In this document: piece by piece, positions 9,397-19,500 of the stretch | How the letters are laid out: each line of letters begins with the position of its first letter | Position numbering within the stretch: the stretch's first letter is position 1 | Assembly (NCBI GenBank): GCA_944321905.1 | Contig: CALUNI010000015.1 | Coordinates: 1-32,477 of the forward strand | Direction: 5' to 3' | DNA length: 32,477 bases | Source: an uncultured Muribaculaceae bacterium | Lineage (GTDB): Bacteria; Bacteroidota; Bacteroidia; Bacteroidales; Muribaculaceae | Notes under the pieces: model-generated | The model's database searches: none | Told to the model about the DNA's origin: nothing | What the model saw: only the letters and a program-made list of their open reading frames with translations | Made by a program: the position numbers and the translations under genes

Positions 9397-10452
9397 TCAA
9401 TCTTTAAAAGCGTCCAAAGCCTTGGTGGGCGCGCCATCGGCAAATGCACCAAGATAATACCCGTCGTTGTATCCGGCCGGAGCCTCGGGTTCCCAATAGA
9501 AGATTCCCTTGCAATGCCCGCCGGTAGCATTCTCGCACTGAGAACGCAAGTAAGACAACATTTCATATGCCGTTTCGGCCTCGTCATACCGCATTCCCAC
9601 CTCGCAAATCATTACCGGCTTGCCATAAGTCGTGGCAACCGTATTGATGTTATCGATGCAAGCATCCACTTGCGACTGCCACGTAGCGGCATCGGGATAG
9701 AGCGACATGCCAATCATGTCGTAGTTTCCGCCATTCTGCGACAGATAGCCGAAGATGCGGGTATAAAGCGACAGATTGTCGCCACTATCGAGGTGTATCA
9801 CAACTTGCGCATCGGGGAAAATCGACTTTACTGCGTCATAGCCTGCATTCACAAGCCGGGCGTAATTGCTGCCATTCTCGTAGCTGCCAAGCGGATACAA
9901 CATTCCTCCTCGTGTTTCATTGCCTATCTGCACCCACTCGGGTTCTATGCCCAATGCCTGCAACTTGGTAAGCATCTCTGTCACATGCCCGGCCACGGCA
10001 GTCTGCAATTGGTCTATGTCATAGTCGGCCCATACTGCCGGTGTCGCTTGATTTGCCGGATCGGCCCACGTGTCGCTAAAATGGAAATCTATCATGACAC
10101 GCATTCCCAGCTCATTGGCTCGACGCGCCTTCACCACCACGTCATTGATGTCACACCACCCGCTCACGGGATTTACCCACACACGCAGGCGTATCGAATT
10201 CATGCCACACTCGTCTCTGAGCAATTGCATGCATTCAGTCTCGACACGCTCGTCGGGCGTATAAAACACCTCGCCCTCGCTTTCGAGCTGCGTCAGCCAA
10301 CTCACGTCGGCACCCTTGGCAAATGTAGTGCGGTCTATCTCAACTTCCCCGCTCTCTACCGGGGGATAAGTGATTGGACTATCTTCGGTGCAGGCAACCA
10401 ATGCCAAAGAAGATGCAATTGCCGCAACCATAAATATTTTTGAAATCTTCAT
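9397..10452 (-). CDS. GH53 endo-beta-1,4-galactanase, lipoprotein
   Basis: Secreted enzyme that cuts internal beta-1,4-galactosyl bonds of galactan or type I arabinogalactan. The 351-aa protein starts with a lipoprotein signal ending LVAC, lipid cysteine Cys21, followed by TED, an acidic run like the Bacteroidetes surface-export signal, so an outer-surface site is likely. The GH53 barrel runs from about residue 45 to the end with GADVSWL, NSIRLRVWVNP, DFHFSDTWADP, the acid/base Glu179 in WVQIGNET, and the nucleophile Glu284 in VMICEVG. It is the last gene of the PUL operon, 25 bp after the SusE/F-like gene. The family has essentially one known activity, which makes the substrate call fairly firm. 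Confidence 0.92.
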   Translation of the reverse strand: MKISKIFMVAAIASSLALVACTEDSPITYPPVESGEVEIDRTTFAKGADVSWLTQLESEGEVFYTPDERVETECMQLLRDECGMNSIRLRVWVNPVSGWCDINDVVVKARRANELGMRVMIDFHFSDTWADPANQATPAVWADYDIDQLQTAVAGHVTEMLTKLQALGIEPEWVQIGNETRGGMLYPLGSYENGSNYARLVNAGYDAVKSIFPDAQVVIHLDSGDNLSLYTRIFGYLSQNGGNYDMIGMSLYPDAATWQSQVDACIDNINTVATTYGKPVMICEVGMRYDEAETAYEMLSYLRSQCENATGGHCKGIFYWEPEAPAGYNDGYYLGAFADGAPTKALDAFKD

Positions 10453-10477
10453 GATTGATTCTGTTTTTAATTAATTA

Positions 10478-12208
10478 TTATTCCAATGTATAAGTCCCGG
10501 CACACAGGTCAACAGTGAGCGTATAACTGCCCGGCACAAGCGATGCGTCGTCGGTTATGTTGCTGCCATAGAGATAAAGAGTCCCGTCGCTGCCACCAAA
10601 GTAGGTATTCCAGTCATTATTGACGATAATCTGGAAACCCCATGCCGAAGCCTGCGTAATTTCCACCTCTGCCGTATATGTCCCTGCATCGTCGGCAGCA
10701 GTCATTTCCACAAGCTCCCAACTGTCGTCGGCCCCGGCGTTAAGCCCTGCGTACCCTACCGAAGTAATAGCCGTGGTTGAATAGGTCATTGCCGACATCG
10801 ACACGTCAAACAGATACAACCCTTCGGACGGCGCAGGTATGTTGCCTGTGTGCACGTCGTCCATCAGCACGAGCGAGCCACCTTCGGCCGTACCTCCGTC
10901 GGAGGTATAAGCCGGAGACCACTGGTCAACGGCAAGGCATATCTGGTAACCCCATGCCGAATTAACATAACATGCGCCACCATAAAGGTTGCTGTCGGCA
11001 TTGTAACGTCTCAGATAATTGTTGAAATTCCAACCTGCCTCGGGATTGTCGCCGTCATCTATTCCAACAAGGTAGATATAATCGCCAAACTCATCTCCGG
11101 GTTCTTCGCCACCGCCCACGCCGGGAACCACGCTGCAAGTATAGCGGCTTGGGTCGCTAAGGTCAAGAGTGAGGGTCACGTCGCCGGTCGTAGGAACTTC
11201 GACCGATATGCTTCCTGCAACATTGCCAAATTCAACGGCATCCCCGCTTTGAGAGAATCCAAACTCGGCAGGAGTTGATGACGAATCGCCTGTATTAATA
11301 TCGTATTGCGCTCCACTGCCAGAAATCTCAACGTCGATCATGCCTGTCGAAGCCGCATTGAAGCTTAAGGTCCAACTATTAGTCTCACGGTTATAAGCCA
11401 TCGTGCCCGATACGTCGCCACTCACATTCACTTCCGACATTAACAGAGCCGACCACACGAGTCCTTTCGTATCGACTATGGTATAATAGCAGCCGGTCTC
11501 ACCGGGATACCACATGTTCCAGTGCGTGGAAGCCGAACTTATAAGGAACGGAGTTCCGGCCTCTCCGTCGTTGCCCCAGATGGTGCCATCGCCTTCGCGC
11601 ATATACCAATTATACCAACTTGCACATCCGACGAAGCCCTTATATATGCCGTCGCTGCCGGCCGAATAAAGCGTAATGCCGGTTTCGGCCTGGCTGCTGT
11701 CGAGTACATAAGCAATGGTCATGTCTATCACATATGGCGTTACATTTATCGTCATGACGTTGCTATAATCGGGGGCGATGTTTTCGCCCAGCGACGACTC
11801 GACGCGGATATACAACGGAGCTTTGACTCCCGGCTCATATCCTAACCCGTTGAGAATTGAATTCAATTCAAAATGCGTGAATTGCATCGAAAATTCACCA
11901 GCACCGGCTTCTTGCTCCGAAACAGTTGCAAAATCCTCTGTCGCCGAAAACTGCACGGTGTTGACCGTAGCATTCTCGGGAGCGGCCACAAGAGGGTTGC
12001 TGAGAGAAATCTCCCCGTTGTCGCTCCAATAGACGGTAAGAGCCAGATCGTCAACTTGATTGTAGTTCAGCACGATGTCGCCGTCGTTGCCCGACATGGT
12101 GACATCCTCGGCTTCGTTCACCGTCAAGAAGTCTCCATCCTTGTCGCACGACGTTGCAGCAAATGCAATAGCTGCCGACAAAAGTATATTTTTGAAAATT
12201 CTTTTCAT
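10478..12208 (-). CDS. SusE/SusF-like surface glycan-binding lipoprotein
   Basis: Outer-membrane lipoprotein expected to bind the target glycan next to SusCD. The 576-aa protein has a lipoprotein signal ending FAATSC (Cys21) followed by DKDGD, an acidic export-type run. An N-terminal SusE-type Ig-like domain (about residues 28-140, with LTVYWSDNGEISLSNPLVAAPENATVNTVQF as the typical 'W' strand region) is followed by about three beta-rich segments, with aromatic residues such as WYNWYMREGDG, SAWGYQICLAVDQWSP and SAWGFQIIVNNDWNTYF that suit carbohydrate-binding faces. The last two segments look like tandem copies of one fold, each ending in a 'L.pGsYtltvdl..gtYtl' strand. It lies 19 bp after susD. 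Substrate is inferred from the GH53 neighbour. Confidence 0.85.
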   Translation of the reverse strand: MKRIFKNILLSAAIAFAATSCDKDGDFLTVNEAEDVTMSGNDGDIVLNYNQVDDLALTVYWSDNGEISLSNPLVAAPENATVNTVQFSATEDFATVSEQEAGAGEFSMQFTHFELNSILNGLGYEPGVKAPLYIRVESSLGENIAPDYSNVMTINVTPYVIDMTIAYVLDSSQAETGITLYSAGSDGIYKGFVGCASWYNWYMREGDGTIWGNDGEAGTPFLISSASTHWNMWYPGETGCYYTIVDTKGLVWSALLMSEVNVSGDVSGTMAYNRETNSWTLSFNAASTGMIDVEISGSGAQYDINTGDSSSTPAEFGFSQSGDAVEFGNVAGSISVEVPTTGDVTLTLDLSDPSRYTCSVVPGVGGGEEPGDEFGDYIYLVGIDDGDNPEAGWNFNNYLRRYNADSNLYGGACYVNSAWGYQICLAVDQWSPAYTSDGGTAEGGSLVLMDDVHTGNIPAPSEGLYLFDVSMSAMTYSTTAITSVGYAGLNAGADDSWELVEMTAADDAGTYTAEVEITQASAWGFQIIVNNDWNTYFGGSDGTLYLYGSNITDDASLVPGSYTLTVDLCAGTYTLE

Positions 12209-12227
12209 CGTTTACGATTTTAATCGG

Positions 12228-13841
12228 TTAGTAATTAGGATTGCTGAGGTTGCTGTTCACGGCAATCTCGTTAGCAGGGATAGGATAAACGTTGTAGCGG
12301 CTGTCAACCCCGCGACCAGCAAGCACGCCTCCTTTCCACTGCCACAGGTAATGGTCACTCGTGAAACGTCCGAAGCGAATCAAGTCGGTACGGCGCACGC
12401 ATTCAAGATATAGTTCGCGCCCACGCTCGTCGATGATGTAATCGAGATTCATCTGCGCGTCGGTGATGTTACCGGAGGTATCGCCATAAGCACGCTCGCG
12501 CAAGTCGTTAAGGAACCCGAGGGCATCGCTACGAGAATACCCCGTACCGCCACGCAACACCGACTCGGCAATCATCAAGTAAACATCGGCAAGGCGGAAC
12601 ACCGGGAAGTCGGTGCTTACGCCATTTGACTGCGTGTTAGATGCAGCCTCGCCTGCATCGGTCAAGTTGGTCCATTTCTCGCTGCGGAAACCGGTATTGT
12701 CGTCTCCCACACCATTATTTAAGTACTGCTCTATCTCGCCCGAATTGGTGAAAAGCATGCAACGGCTGTCTCCCGAATTGTCAATGGCATCGGCACCTTC
12801 GCCAAAGAGAGCCGAAAACTCCCCGCGCACGCGATACGACCCCCATCCCGAGGTCAGTCCATAATTGGCAGGATCTTGCACACTGTTGTCATTGCTCACC
12901 GCCCCCGAACACAAGTAGGTCGTAGCACCCCAAGAAACCGTAGTGGTTGCATCAACCGGGAACGCATATATTATCTCACTGGTACGCAAGTGATTGTCGG
13001 CATTAAACAGGCTTGCATAATTCGGTTCGAGGCTATAAATGCCACAATCGACAATTTTCTTGCAATAGGTGATGCAATCGGTGGAACGATTAACCCCGGT
13101 ATATACCTCGGCGTTCAAGTAAAGACGCGCCAGCAACGCCCATGCGGCAGCCCGGTCGGCCCGGCCATACTCGTTGGCGCCCGGTTCGGCCAAACTGTCC
13201 TCTATGTCAAGCAACTCGCCTTCTATATACTCAAAGAGCCGGGTAGAAGTGTAAGATTCGGGCATATAGTCAACATTGGGCGTATTCTCATCGACAAACG
13301 GGCCTTGCCCAAACAAGTCGAGAACATAGTAATAAGCCAACGCCCTCAAGAAACGCGCCTCGGCACGGTAAGTGTACACGTCAGACTGTTCGTCGGCTGT
13401 GAATCCTACTATTACTTCGTCGGTAGAATGTTTCAAGAAATCGTTACACAACGCTATGGTATAATATACCCTGTAATAGCAATCGGTAACCCACGGGTCG
13501 CTTGAATCCCACTTAATATACGTTATGTCGAGCAGGTTGTCACTCGATGCCCAAGTATAGACCATCTCGTCGGTACAAGCTTCCTGCAAGTTGACGTAGC
13601 AACGCATGAAGTCAAAACTTTCTTTGCCGCTTGTGCTAAGGTCGGCATCTCCGCCGCCAAATTCCTGCCCCGCAATCACATACGAGACATACAGCTTACC
13701 CAGAGCCTGCTTACAGCCTTCTGCGCTGCCATACACAGTTCCCGCCTCGGTTTCGACAATCGGGCTTTGATTAAGGTCGTCAAGGCACGACGACATGCTC
13801 AGAGCCATCGTCACAATCGCCATATATAATATTTTCTTCAT
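12228..13841 (-). CDS. SusD/RagB-family nutrient-binding lipoprotein
   Basis: Surface lid of a SusCD importer, which holds the oligosaccharide over the SusC barrel. The 537-aa protein has a lipoprotein signal ending LSMSSC (Cys19), then LDDLNQSP, the usual SusD start with acidic residues after the lipid cysteine. The N-terminal half has the TPR-like helices (AEGCKQALGKLY, YRAEARFLRALAYYYVLDLFG, RADRAAAWALLARLYLNAEVY), and the C-terminal part has the family's FPVFRLADVYLMIAESVLRGG and YIIDERGRELYLECVRRTDLIRFGRF followed by YPIPANEIAVNSNLSNPNY. All are hallmarks of the family. It lies 25 bp after susC. Confidence 0.95.
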   Translation of the reverse strand: MKKILYMAIVTMALSMSSCLDDLNQSPIVETEAGTVYGSAEGCKQALGKLYVSYVIAGQEFGGGDADLSTSGKESFDFMRCYVNLQEACTDEMVYTWASSDNLLDITYIKWDSSDPWVTDCYYRVYYTIALCNDFLKHSTDEVIVGFTADEQSDVYTYRAEARFLRALAYYYVLDLFGQGPFVDENTPNVDYMPESYTSTRLFEYIEGELLDIEDSLAEPGANEYGRADRAAAWALLARLYLNAEVYTGVNRSTDCITYCKKIVDCGIYSLEPNYASLFNADNHLRTSEIIYAFPVDATTTVSWGATTYLCSGAVSNDNSVQDPANYGLTSGWGSYRVRGEFSALFGEGADAIDNSGDSRCMLFTNSGEIEQYLNNGVGDDNTGFRSEKWTNLTDAGEAASNTQSNGVSTDFPVFRLADVYLMIAESVLRGGTGYSRSDALGFLNDLRERAYGDTSGNITDAQMNLDYIIDERGRELYLECVRRTDLIRFGRFTSDHYLWQWKGGVLAGRGVDSRYNVYPIPANEIAVNSNLSNPNY

Positions 13842-13866
13842 TGTTCTTTAAAAAATTAATGGTTGG

Positions 13867-16839
13867 TTAAAAATCAAGTCCTATTGTCAACGAATAGATG
13901 CGAGGACGTGGATAAACCGAACTGTCTATACCCGATTGCACCTCAGGGTCAACACCCGAATACTTGGTAACGGTGAACACGTTCTGCACCATGGCCGAAA
14001 CGTTCAGGCTCAACCAGTCGGTCACTTTTCCAAAGTTGTAGCTAAGCTGAATATTGTCCATCTTCAAGAACGAGGCATTCTCCACGTAATAGTCGCTCTG
14101 ATACTGGCGTGTAGTGAAGCGGGTTTCAAGGAAACTGCTGCTCAAATTGTTAAGTTGATAAGCGTTATATGCAAGCGTGTTCAATGCCCCGGTACTCATG
14201 GCATTCCCGTTGTAAACATAGTTGCCGATGTTGGCACGCAAGCTTGTGCTAAGTGTCCACTTCTTCCACCTCAGGCTGGTATTGAAACCGAGCATCCAGT
14301 CGGGAGCCGGAGAGTGATACAGATAACGGTCGTCAGAATCGACCGTGCCATCGCCGTTAAGGTCGGCATACAGGCCTTCTATCGGTCGCCCGGTCTCTGC
14401 ATCATAAATCTGCTTATACACATAGAACGCATAAGGAGCCGCGCCCTCGGTGAGCGTCTGCACGTAATAACTGTCAAACGAAGTGCCTGCATTGGTATAG
14501 GTCTTTGTCGATGAGTCGGCATTCATGCTGAGGTTGGTTATCTCGTTGGTGAGCCACGTGGCATTGGCACTCACGCTCCAAGTCCAGTCTTTTGTTTCGA
14601 TTGGCGTGGCGTTGATGGCTATTTCCACGCCGCTGCTCTTCACATTTCCCACATTCGACAGCATTTCACGGGCAAAATTGATACCGGCGGGAATCGAAAC
14701 CGTTGCAAGCAAGTCACTCGTCTTGCGGTTATAATAGTCAACCGAACCGGTAATCCTGTTGTTCAAGAAACCGAAGTCAAGTCCCACGTTGAAAGCCTTG
14801 GTGGTTTCCCACTTAAGGTTAGGATTATAAGCCTCGGGGCGGTATGTGTAGTAAACATTGTTTCCCATTATTGCCTGTGCCCCATTCTGGCTGATGGTAT
14901 AAACCGGCATGTAGCTGTAATTGGCAATGCCGTCTTGCTGCCCGGTCACGCCATAGCTCAAACGCAACTTTAGGTCGTTCATCACACGGTTTATCGGCTT
15001 GAAGAATTCTTCATTAGAGACACGCCAAGCAAGAGCCACCGACGGGAACGCACCCCAACGATTGTCTTCGGCAAAGCGCGACGAACCGTCATAACGCATA
15101 GTGGCCGTAAGCAGATAGCGGGAGTCATAGGTATAGTTCACACGCCCGTAGAACGAGACAAGACCGTGAATCTCGTCGGCGGCGGCACTGGTTGACTGGG
15201 CTTCGCCTGCTACGTTATATTCTACCATCGACGCATTTTTGTATTCCCATTGCTGGTAGTCGTAACCGGCAGTCACGTCAAGCACGCTCTTGATTGCGTC
15301 AAATTCCTTGTTGTAATTCAAGTATGCAGTCAGCAGCTTGTTGAAATTCTCCTGCGGGCCATAGTGGTAATCACGTCCGCCCGATGTATAGTAACTGTAA
15401 GCCTCGACAGGGACATACACGTCGCCTTCACCGTGCGAATAGTCATAACCGAGCGACACGTGCGCACGCAATTCGGGCAAGAAGTGCATCTTATAGTCGA
15501 TATCAAAATTACCTATGAAACGATACACCTTACTTGTGTCCTTGCGTTGGTTTATTTCGCCCACCGGGTTGGCCATCGCACCAGTAATCACCGATTCTAC
15601 TCCTTCGGGATGGGCTTCATTGTAACCGCCAAACATCCCGTCGTTGGAATATACGGGTATCGTTGGATTCATGGCCGATGCGTTCCATATAGTGTTTGTT
15701 GGGGCGAAGCGGTTATTGTTCCACGTGCCTTTCACGCTCAAATTAAGTTTCAAGTAGTCGTCGAAAAACGATGGCGACAAATTAATGTTACCTGTATAAC
15801 GAGTAGAATTGTCGGTACGCAAGATACCGTCTTGATTGGTGTATCCAAACGACACCCTAAACGGGAAATTCTTTGTAAAACGTCCGGCCACGCTCAAGTT
15901 GTTGTCTGTTCCATAAGCCGTCTTGAAAATCTCGTCGCTCCAATCGGTATGCTCCGCGCCTATCAACGCCCGTTGCGCTGCCGTGCCATAAGTGTTAACC
16001 ACGTCTATAAACTCGTCTCGCGAGAGCATGTCGGCGGTTTTGGTCTTTGTCTGGAACGAATTAGTAGTCTGGAAACTGACTTTTATCTTGTCGCCGCCAC
16101 CTTTCTTAGTGGTAATGATGATAACGCCGTTAGAAGCGCGGCTGCCATATATAGCCGTGGACGATGCATCCTTCAATATAGTCATGCTCTCTATGTCGTT
16201 AGGGTTGATAAGACTCAAGAAGTTGCCACTGCCACTCACTGAGCCGCCAACCTCCATAGGCACACCGTCAAGCACGATAAGAGGGTCGTTCGACGCGTTG
16301 AGCGACGCTCCCCCGCGGATGCGGATGGTGCTGCCCGACGTTGGCGAACCGCCCGAACTCACGATTTGCACACCGGCAACCTTGCCGTTTATCAGCTGTT
16401 CGGGCGAAGATATAAGACCTTCGTTAAAGTCCTTTTCACCCACAGCGGTTACCGACCCCGTAAGATCATCCTTCTTCTGCGTGCCATAGCCTATCACCAC
16501 CACTTCGTCCATAACTTGTGTATCGGGCTGCATCTGCACGCTCATCTTCTCGCTTACGGGCAACGACTGCTTGCTATATCCGATATAAGAAAATTCAAGC
16601 ACGGAAGCCCCGGAGGGTACTTTGATGGAAAAGTTACCATCAATGTCGGTACTTGTGCCAACGTTAGTTCCCGGAACGAGTACCGTCACGCCAAACAATG
16701 GCTGTGAAACCTCGTCAATCACAGTGCCGGTAACTATGCGCGAGTCCTGCGCAATGGCTGCCTGCGGCAGTGCTATCGCAATGAGCAACGGCAACAACAG
16801 CAGCAACCGGCTGAGAAATATCAGTCTGTTTCTTCTCAT
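13867..16839 (-). CDS. SusC/RagA-family TonB-dependent outer membrane importer
   Basis: Barrel transporter that takes up oligosaccharides with energy from TonB. The 990-aa protein has a signal peptide (about residues 1-30, ending AIAQ), a carboxypeptidase-regulatory-like domain (about 33-110, VTGTVIDEVSQPLFGVTVLVPGTNVG), the motif MDEVVVIGYGTQKK, a plug domain (about 118-245, ending ASNGVIIITTKKG) and a 22-strand type barrel to the C-terminal aromatic residue (SLTIGLDF). Lengths and order fit the family. It is paired with susD and follows the glycosidase gene by 48 bp. The substrate is inferred from the GH53 gene to be galacto-oligosaccharides. Confidence 0.96.
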   Translation of the reverse strand: MRRNRLIFLSRLLLLLPLLIAIALPQAAIAQDSRIVTGTVIDEVSQPLFGVTVLVPGTNVGTSTDIDGNFSIKVPSGASVLEFSYIGYSKQSLPVSEKMSVQMQPDTQVMDEVVVIGYGTQKKDDLTGSVTAVGEKDFNEGLISSPEQLINGKVAGVQIVSSGGSPTSGSTIRIRGGASLNASNDPLIVLDGVPMEVGGSVSGSGNFLSLINPNDIESMTILKDASSTAIYGSRASNGVIIITTKKGGGDKIKVSFQTTNSFQTKTKTADMLSRDEFIDVVNTYGTAAQRALIGAEHTDWSDEIFKTAYGTDNNLSVAGRFTKNFPFRVSFGYTNQDGILRTDNSTRYTGNINLSPSFFDDYLKLNLSVKGTWNNNRFAPTNTIWNASAMNPTIPVYSNDGMFGGYNEAHPEGVESVITGAMANPVGEINQRKDTSKVYRFIGNFDIDYKMHFLPELRAHVSLGYDYSHGEGDVYVPVEAYSYYTSGGRDYHYGPQENFNKLLTAYLNYNKEFDAIKSVLDVTAGYDYQQWEYKNASMVEYNVAGEAQSTSAAADEIHGLVSFYGRVNYTYDSRYLLTATMRYDGSSRFAEDNRWGAFPSVALAWRVSNEEFFKPINRVMNDLKLRLSYGVTGQQDGIANYSYMPVYTISQNGAQAIMGNNVYYTYRPEAYNPNLKWETTKAFNVGLDFGFLNNRITGSVDYYNRKTSDLLATVSIPAGINFAREMLSNVGNVKSSGVEIAINATPIETKDWTWSVSANATWLTNEITNLSMNADSSTKTYTNAGTSFDSYYVQTLTEGAAPYAFYVYKQIYDAETGRPIEGLYADLNGDGTVDSDDRYLYHSPAPDWMLGFNTSLRWKKWTLSTSLRANIGNYVYNGNAMSTGALNTLAYNAYQLNNLSSSFLETRFTTRQYQSDYYVENASFLKMDNIQLSYNFGKVTDWLSLNVSAMVQNVFTVTKYSGVDPEVQSGIDSSVYPRPRIYSLTIGLDF

Positions 16840-16887
16840 TTTGTTTTTAATTTTAATAGGTTTATGTAGTTTATTAATTATGTAATT

Positions 16888-19428
16888 CTATTGTAGCCAT
16901 ATTCCAACTAATGAAGCCCGGCAATCGGTCATTGGCTCCATTCTGCCAAAGATAACGCCCACACGCTCCACATCGGCTATTTCAAATGCGGCAGGCGCAC
17001 CTTGCATCGGAATCTTTCTGGACAGAAATGCAGGAAAAGGCTGAGGACAGATGCGTGTCACGTCAAGAACAAAATCTTCAATCGCAGCCTCGGCTCGCCC
17101 GTTCACGATGTCGGCATGGCATGTATAAGTTGCACCAAGCTTGGTTACTACCATAATCCTCACATCATCGATGTTTTCATCGGCATTGAGCGACACATGC
17201 AACTTCCGCCCCTCAAGCATCGATGCGATCGGAGCTATTATGTCGCCCACATATTTCGATGCCACGACTTCGGCAGTGTCGGTCGAAGCGTTTATTGAAA
17301 AGTCGTAGCAATCCACTGCCAACGGCTGGTTGCTTGCATAATTGCACATGTAACGCTGCCCGTCGGGAATGGAAGATACTTCCATTCCGTCCCAACCGTC
17401 ACGAGCAGAAAGCAATATGACCGGGGTCGCAGGCCCGCAAATGGCAACATTATAGCGGGCCAGCCCGTCATAATCCCAATCAAGCGGAGTACCTTCCTCG
17501 TTTTGGGGGAACGTGATTGCCTTGTCGCCACAAAAAGCGACAATGTTGTAACCAAAATCTTTTTTACCTTTTTCTATATTTATCTTGACTTCATATTTAT
17601 ACCGTCCCGCGCGCTCCATCTTGTAAAGCGTGTTCTCCTCGTTCCAAAAAGAGATGTCAGACGGATACACGACAACCGAGTCAACATCGCCTGTCACCGT
17701 TGCATCGATGCACAAGTCGGCTCCCTCGCATGCCACACGTGCCGGAGTGTGAACCACCATGACGGGTACTTCACGCTGCTCGGGCGCAACATATTCGCCA
17801 ACCTTGATGGCTCCATATTGCGAATCGGCAGTCACCGAGGTTGCAACTCCGGCGGGAGTCAACAAGTAAACTCCCGGATACACGTCGAAGCGGCCACCGA
17901 CGGCAGTTCCTTTGCGGCTATTGCCGGCATTCACACCCACGTAGCTGAAATCCTCACCAAGCGCAGGCAGGTTTATATCGATAGCCTCTTCGCAATAAAT
18001 GATTTCGCCCACGCGGCGTTTAAGCGACGGCTTTTCAAACGGGTCGCGCGTGATAATCACGTCGGGCATAACCTCAAGTCGCCAAGTATCGTCATCTATG
18101 CGGTCAAGAAAATAAGCGCCTGTGCCGCCATAACCGACAACGGGCGAAGTGCCGACACCTGCAATCTGCGTCAGCGACCGCGCATCGTGCGGGCATGTCG
18201 TGGTATTATTCGTATAGAAGAATTTATCTTCAGAGTTATATTCACTGAGATTCTGCACATAGCTTACTCTGAAATTGCCAAAGATTGTATCATTAGGATA
18301 CGCGCCGAAATCGGCTCCGCGCTCTATTTCATGAGCGGCCATCGAAGCTATCTTCATGCCTATGGCTTTTCCCGGCGTATAAGCAAGGTTGAGATAATGG
18401 GTCTGGTACTCGGTATTGGCCCAAGCCATGTCGATAGGGTCATAGGCAAATTGTGTCATCCACTGAAAGCCCATTTTGCGGAATGTGCGCACGGCTGCAG
18501 GATAAAGATAAGTATATATGTTGTCGGCAGGGTCAAACTCATATATCATGCGTGCCTTATTGTCAAAATTCTTTATGCCACTAAAAGGTATGTCGAAAGT
18601 CTCCACGCTTGGCAGGAAATTTCCCTTACGCTCGTGTCCGGCCACAAGCCCCATTGGATACCACTGATAAGTGGTCCCTTGTATGTCTGCATCAAAAAAT
18701 CCATTGGTGCAGTGCATGTTGTGGCTTACGTTATAGAATATAGGTTTCTCAAACCCTCCTCGCTTCAAAGCCTTGACCATGCGGTTGACATATTCCTTTG
18801 CAGCATCGGCATCGCCATTATGGCATGGCTCGTTATTTATTTCCACGGCAATAATCATATCGTCGGCGGCATAAGTCTTGCCGGTATATCTGTTTTTGTG
18901 CCCGACGAGCGACTGCAAGTAATTTTCTTGAATGGAGACAGCCTTGGGATCATCGTGAATGCCACACTTGGGAAAATCATAAGTGAATGCTCCCGTGTCG
19001 ATATTGCGTTCGGGATAGCCGTTGCCAAAATTGGTCTGAGCCGTAAGCACCACGCTTATGCCTCGTTCCTCCATTTTATAAATTAGGTAATCGAGCAAGT
19101 CGAGATGCTCGTTCTCGATAACATTTCCTTGGGCATCCGATATCTCCACATCCCATATGTGGATGCGGAACGCGTCAAGCCCGAGCCTCGAAAAGTGGTA
19201 AACGTCGCGGTCGATTGCCGCCTTACGGTCAACGCCGAGATACCCGAGCGCACGATATGCGTGGGCAAAAGGCACGGTGTAATTGGCACCATAGAACGAC
19301 ACTTCCTCGTGGTTGTCGTCGCGGCGCATCACTCCTTCATTGTCAACATATATACCTGCATTGCACACAGGCAACATGACAGACATCATCAATAGGGTAA
19401 AAAGCAGTTTGCGTAGTTTGTCATACAT
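16888..19428 (-). CDS. Secreted clan GH-A glycoside hydrolase, possible GH147 beta-galactosidase
   Basis: Predicted exo-acting glycosidase of the galactan locus. From the ATG at 19428 the protein has 846 aa; a longer reading to 19455 would need a TTG. It opens with a signal peptide (MYDKLRKLLFTLLMMSVMLPVCNAG) without a clear lipobox, so a periplasmic site is likely. The N-terminal 400 residues form a GH-A (beta/alpha)8 barrel: FYGANYTVPFAHAYRALG, LDAFRIHIWDVEI, acid/base Glu200 in VEINNEP, and probable nucleophile Glu297 in MIYEFDPAD. The remaining 440 residues are beta-rich and unassigned. The GH147 call rests on size, clan features and neighbours in pectic-galactan loci; GH5- or GH2-like membership is not excluded. 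It is the first gene after the HTCS dyad region. Confidence 0.7.
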   Translation of the reverse strand: MYDKLRKLLFTLLMMSVMLPVCNAGIYVDNEGVMRRDDNHEEVSFYGANYTVPFAHAYRALGYLGVDRKAAIDRDVYHFSRLGLDAFRIHIWDVEISDAQGNVIENEHLDLLDYLIYKMEERGISVVLTAQTNFGNGYPERNIDTGAFTYDFPKCGIHDDPKAVSIQENYLQSLVGHKNRYTGKTYAADDMIIAVEINNEPCHNGDADAAKEYVNRMVKALKRGGFEKPIFYNVSHNMHCTNGFFDADIQGTTYQWYPMGLVAGHERKGNFLPSVETFDIPFSGIKNFDNKARMIYEFDPADNIYTYLYPAAVRTFRKMGFQWMTQFAYDPIDMAWANTEYQTHYLNLAYTPGKAIGMKIASMAAHEIERGADFGAYPNDTIFGNFRVSYVQNLSEYNSEDKFFYTNNTTTCPHDARSLTQIAGVGTSPVVGYGGTGAYFLDRIDDDTWRLEVMPDVIITRDPFEKPSLKRRVGEIIYCEEAIDINLPALGEDFSYVGVNAGNSRKGTAVGGRFDVYPGVYLLTPAGVATSVTADSQYGAIKVGEYVAPEQREVPVMVVHTPARVACEGADLCIDATVTGDVDSVVVYPSDISFWNEENTLYKMERAGRYKYEVKINIEKGKKDFGYNIVAFCGDKAITFPQNEEGTPLDWDYDGLARYNVAICGPATPVILLSARDGWDGMEVSSIPDGQRYMCNYASNQPLAVDCYDFSINASTDTAEVVASKYVGDIIAPIASMLEGRKLHVSLNADENIDDVRIMVVTKLGATYTCHADIVNGRAEAAIEDFVLDVTRICPQPFPAFLSRKIPMQGAPAAFEIADVERVGVIFGRMEPMTDCRASLVGIWLQ

Positions 19429-19452
19429 GGTTACAATTGTTTTTAGGTTACG

Positions 19453-19460
19453 CAAAACTA
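19453..19460 (-). promoter_or_regulatory. Candidate -7 promoter box for the PUL operon
   Basis: Minus strand TAGTTTTG matches TAnnTTTG exactly and lies 24 bp before the glycosidase ATG, which gives a short leader of about 18 nt. There is no TTTG at the normal 19-21 nt distance upstream (the nearest is 26 nt away), as expected for a promoter that needs an activator such as the adjacent HTCS. Confidence 0.45.
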
Positions 19461-19500
19461 CTACCCGATGACTTTTATGCCATGCACAAAACAGACAGAT

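Noticed and set aside
19429..19455. Longer glycosidase start at 19455
   Set aside because: It needs a TTG codon and would overlap the promoter-like box; the ATG at 19428 begins a good signal peptide.
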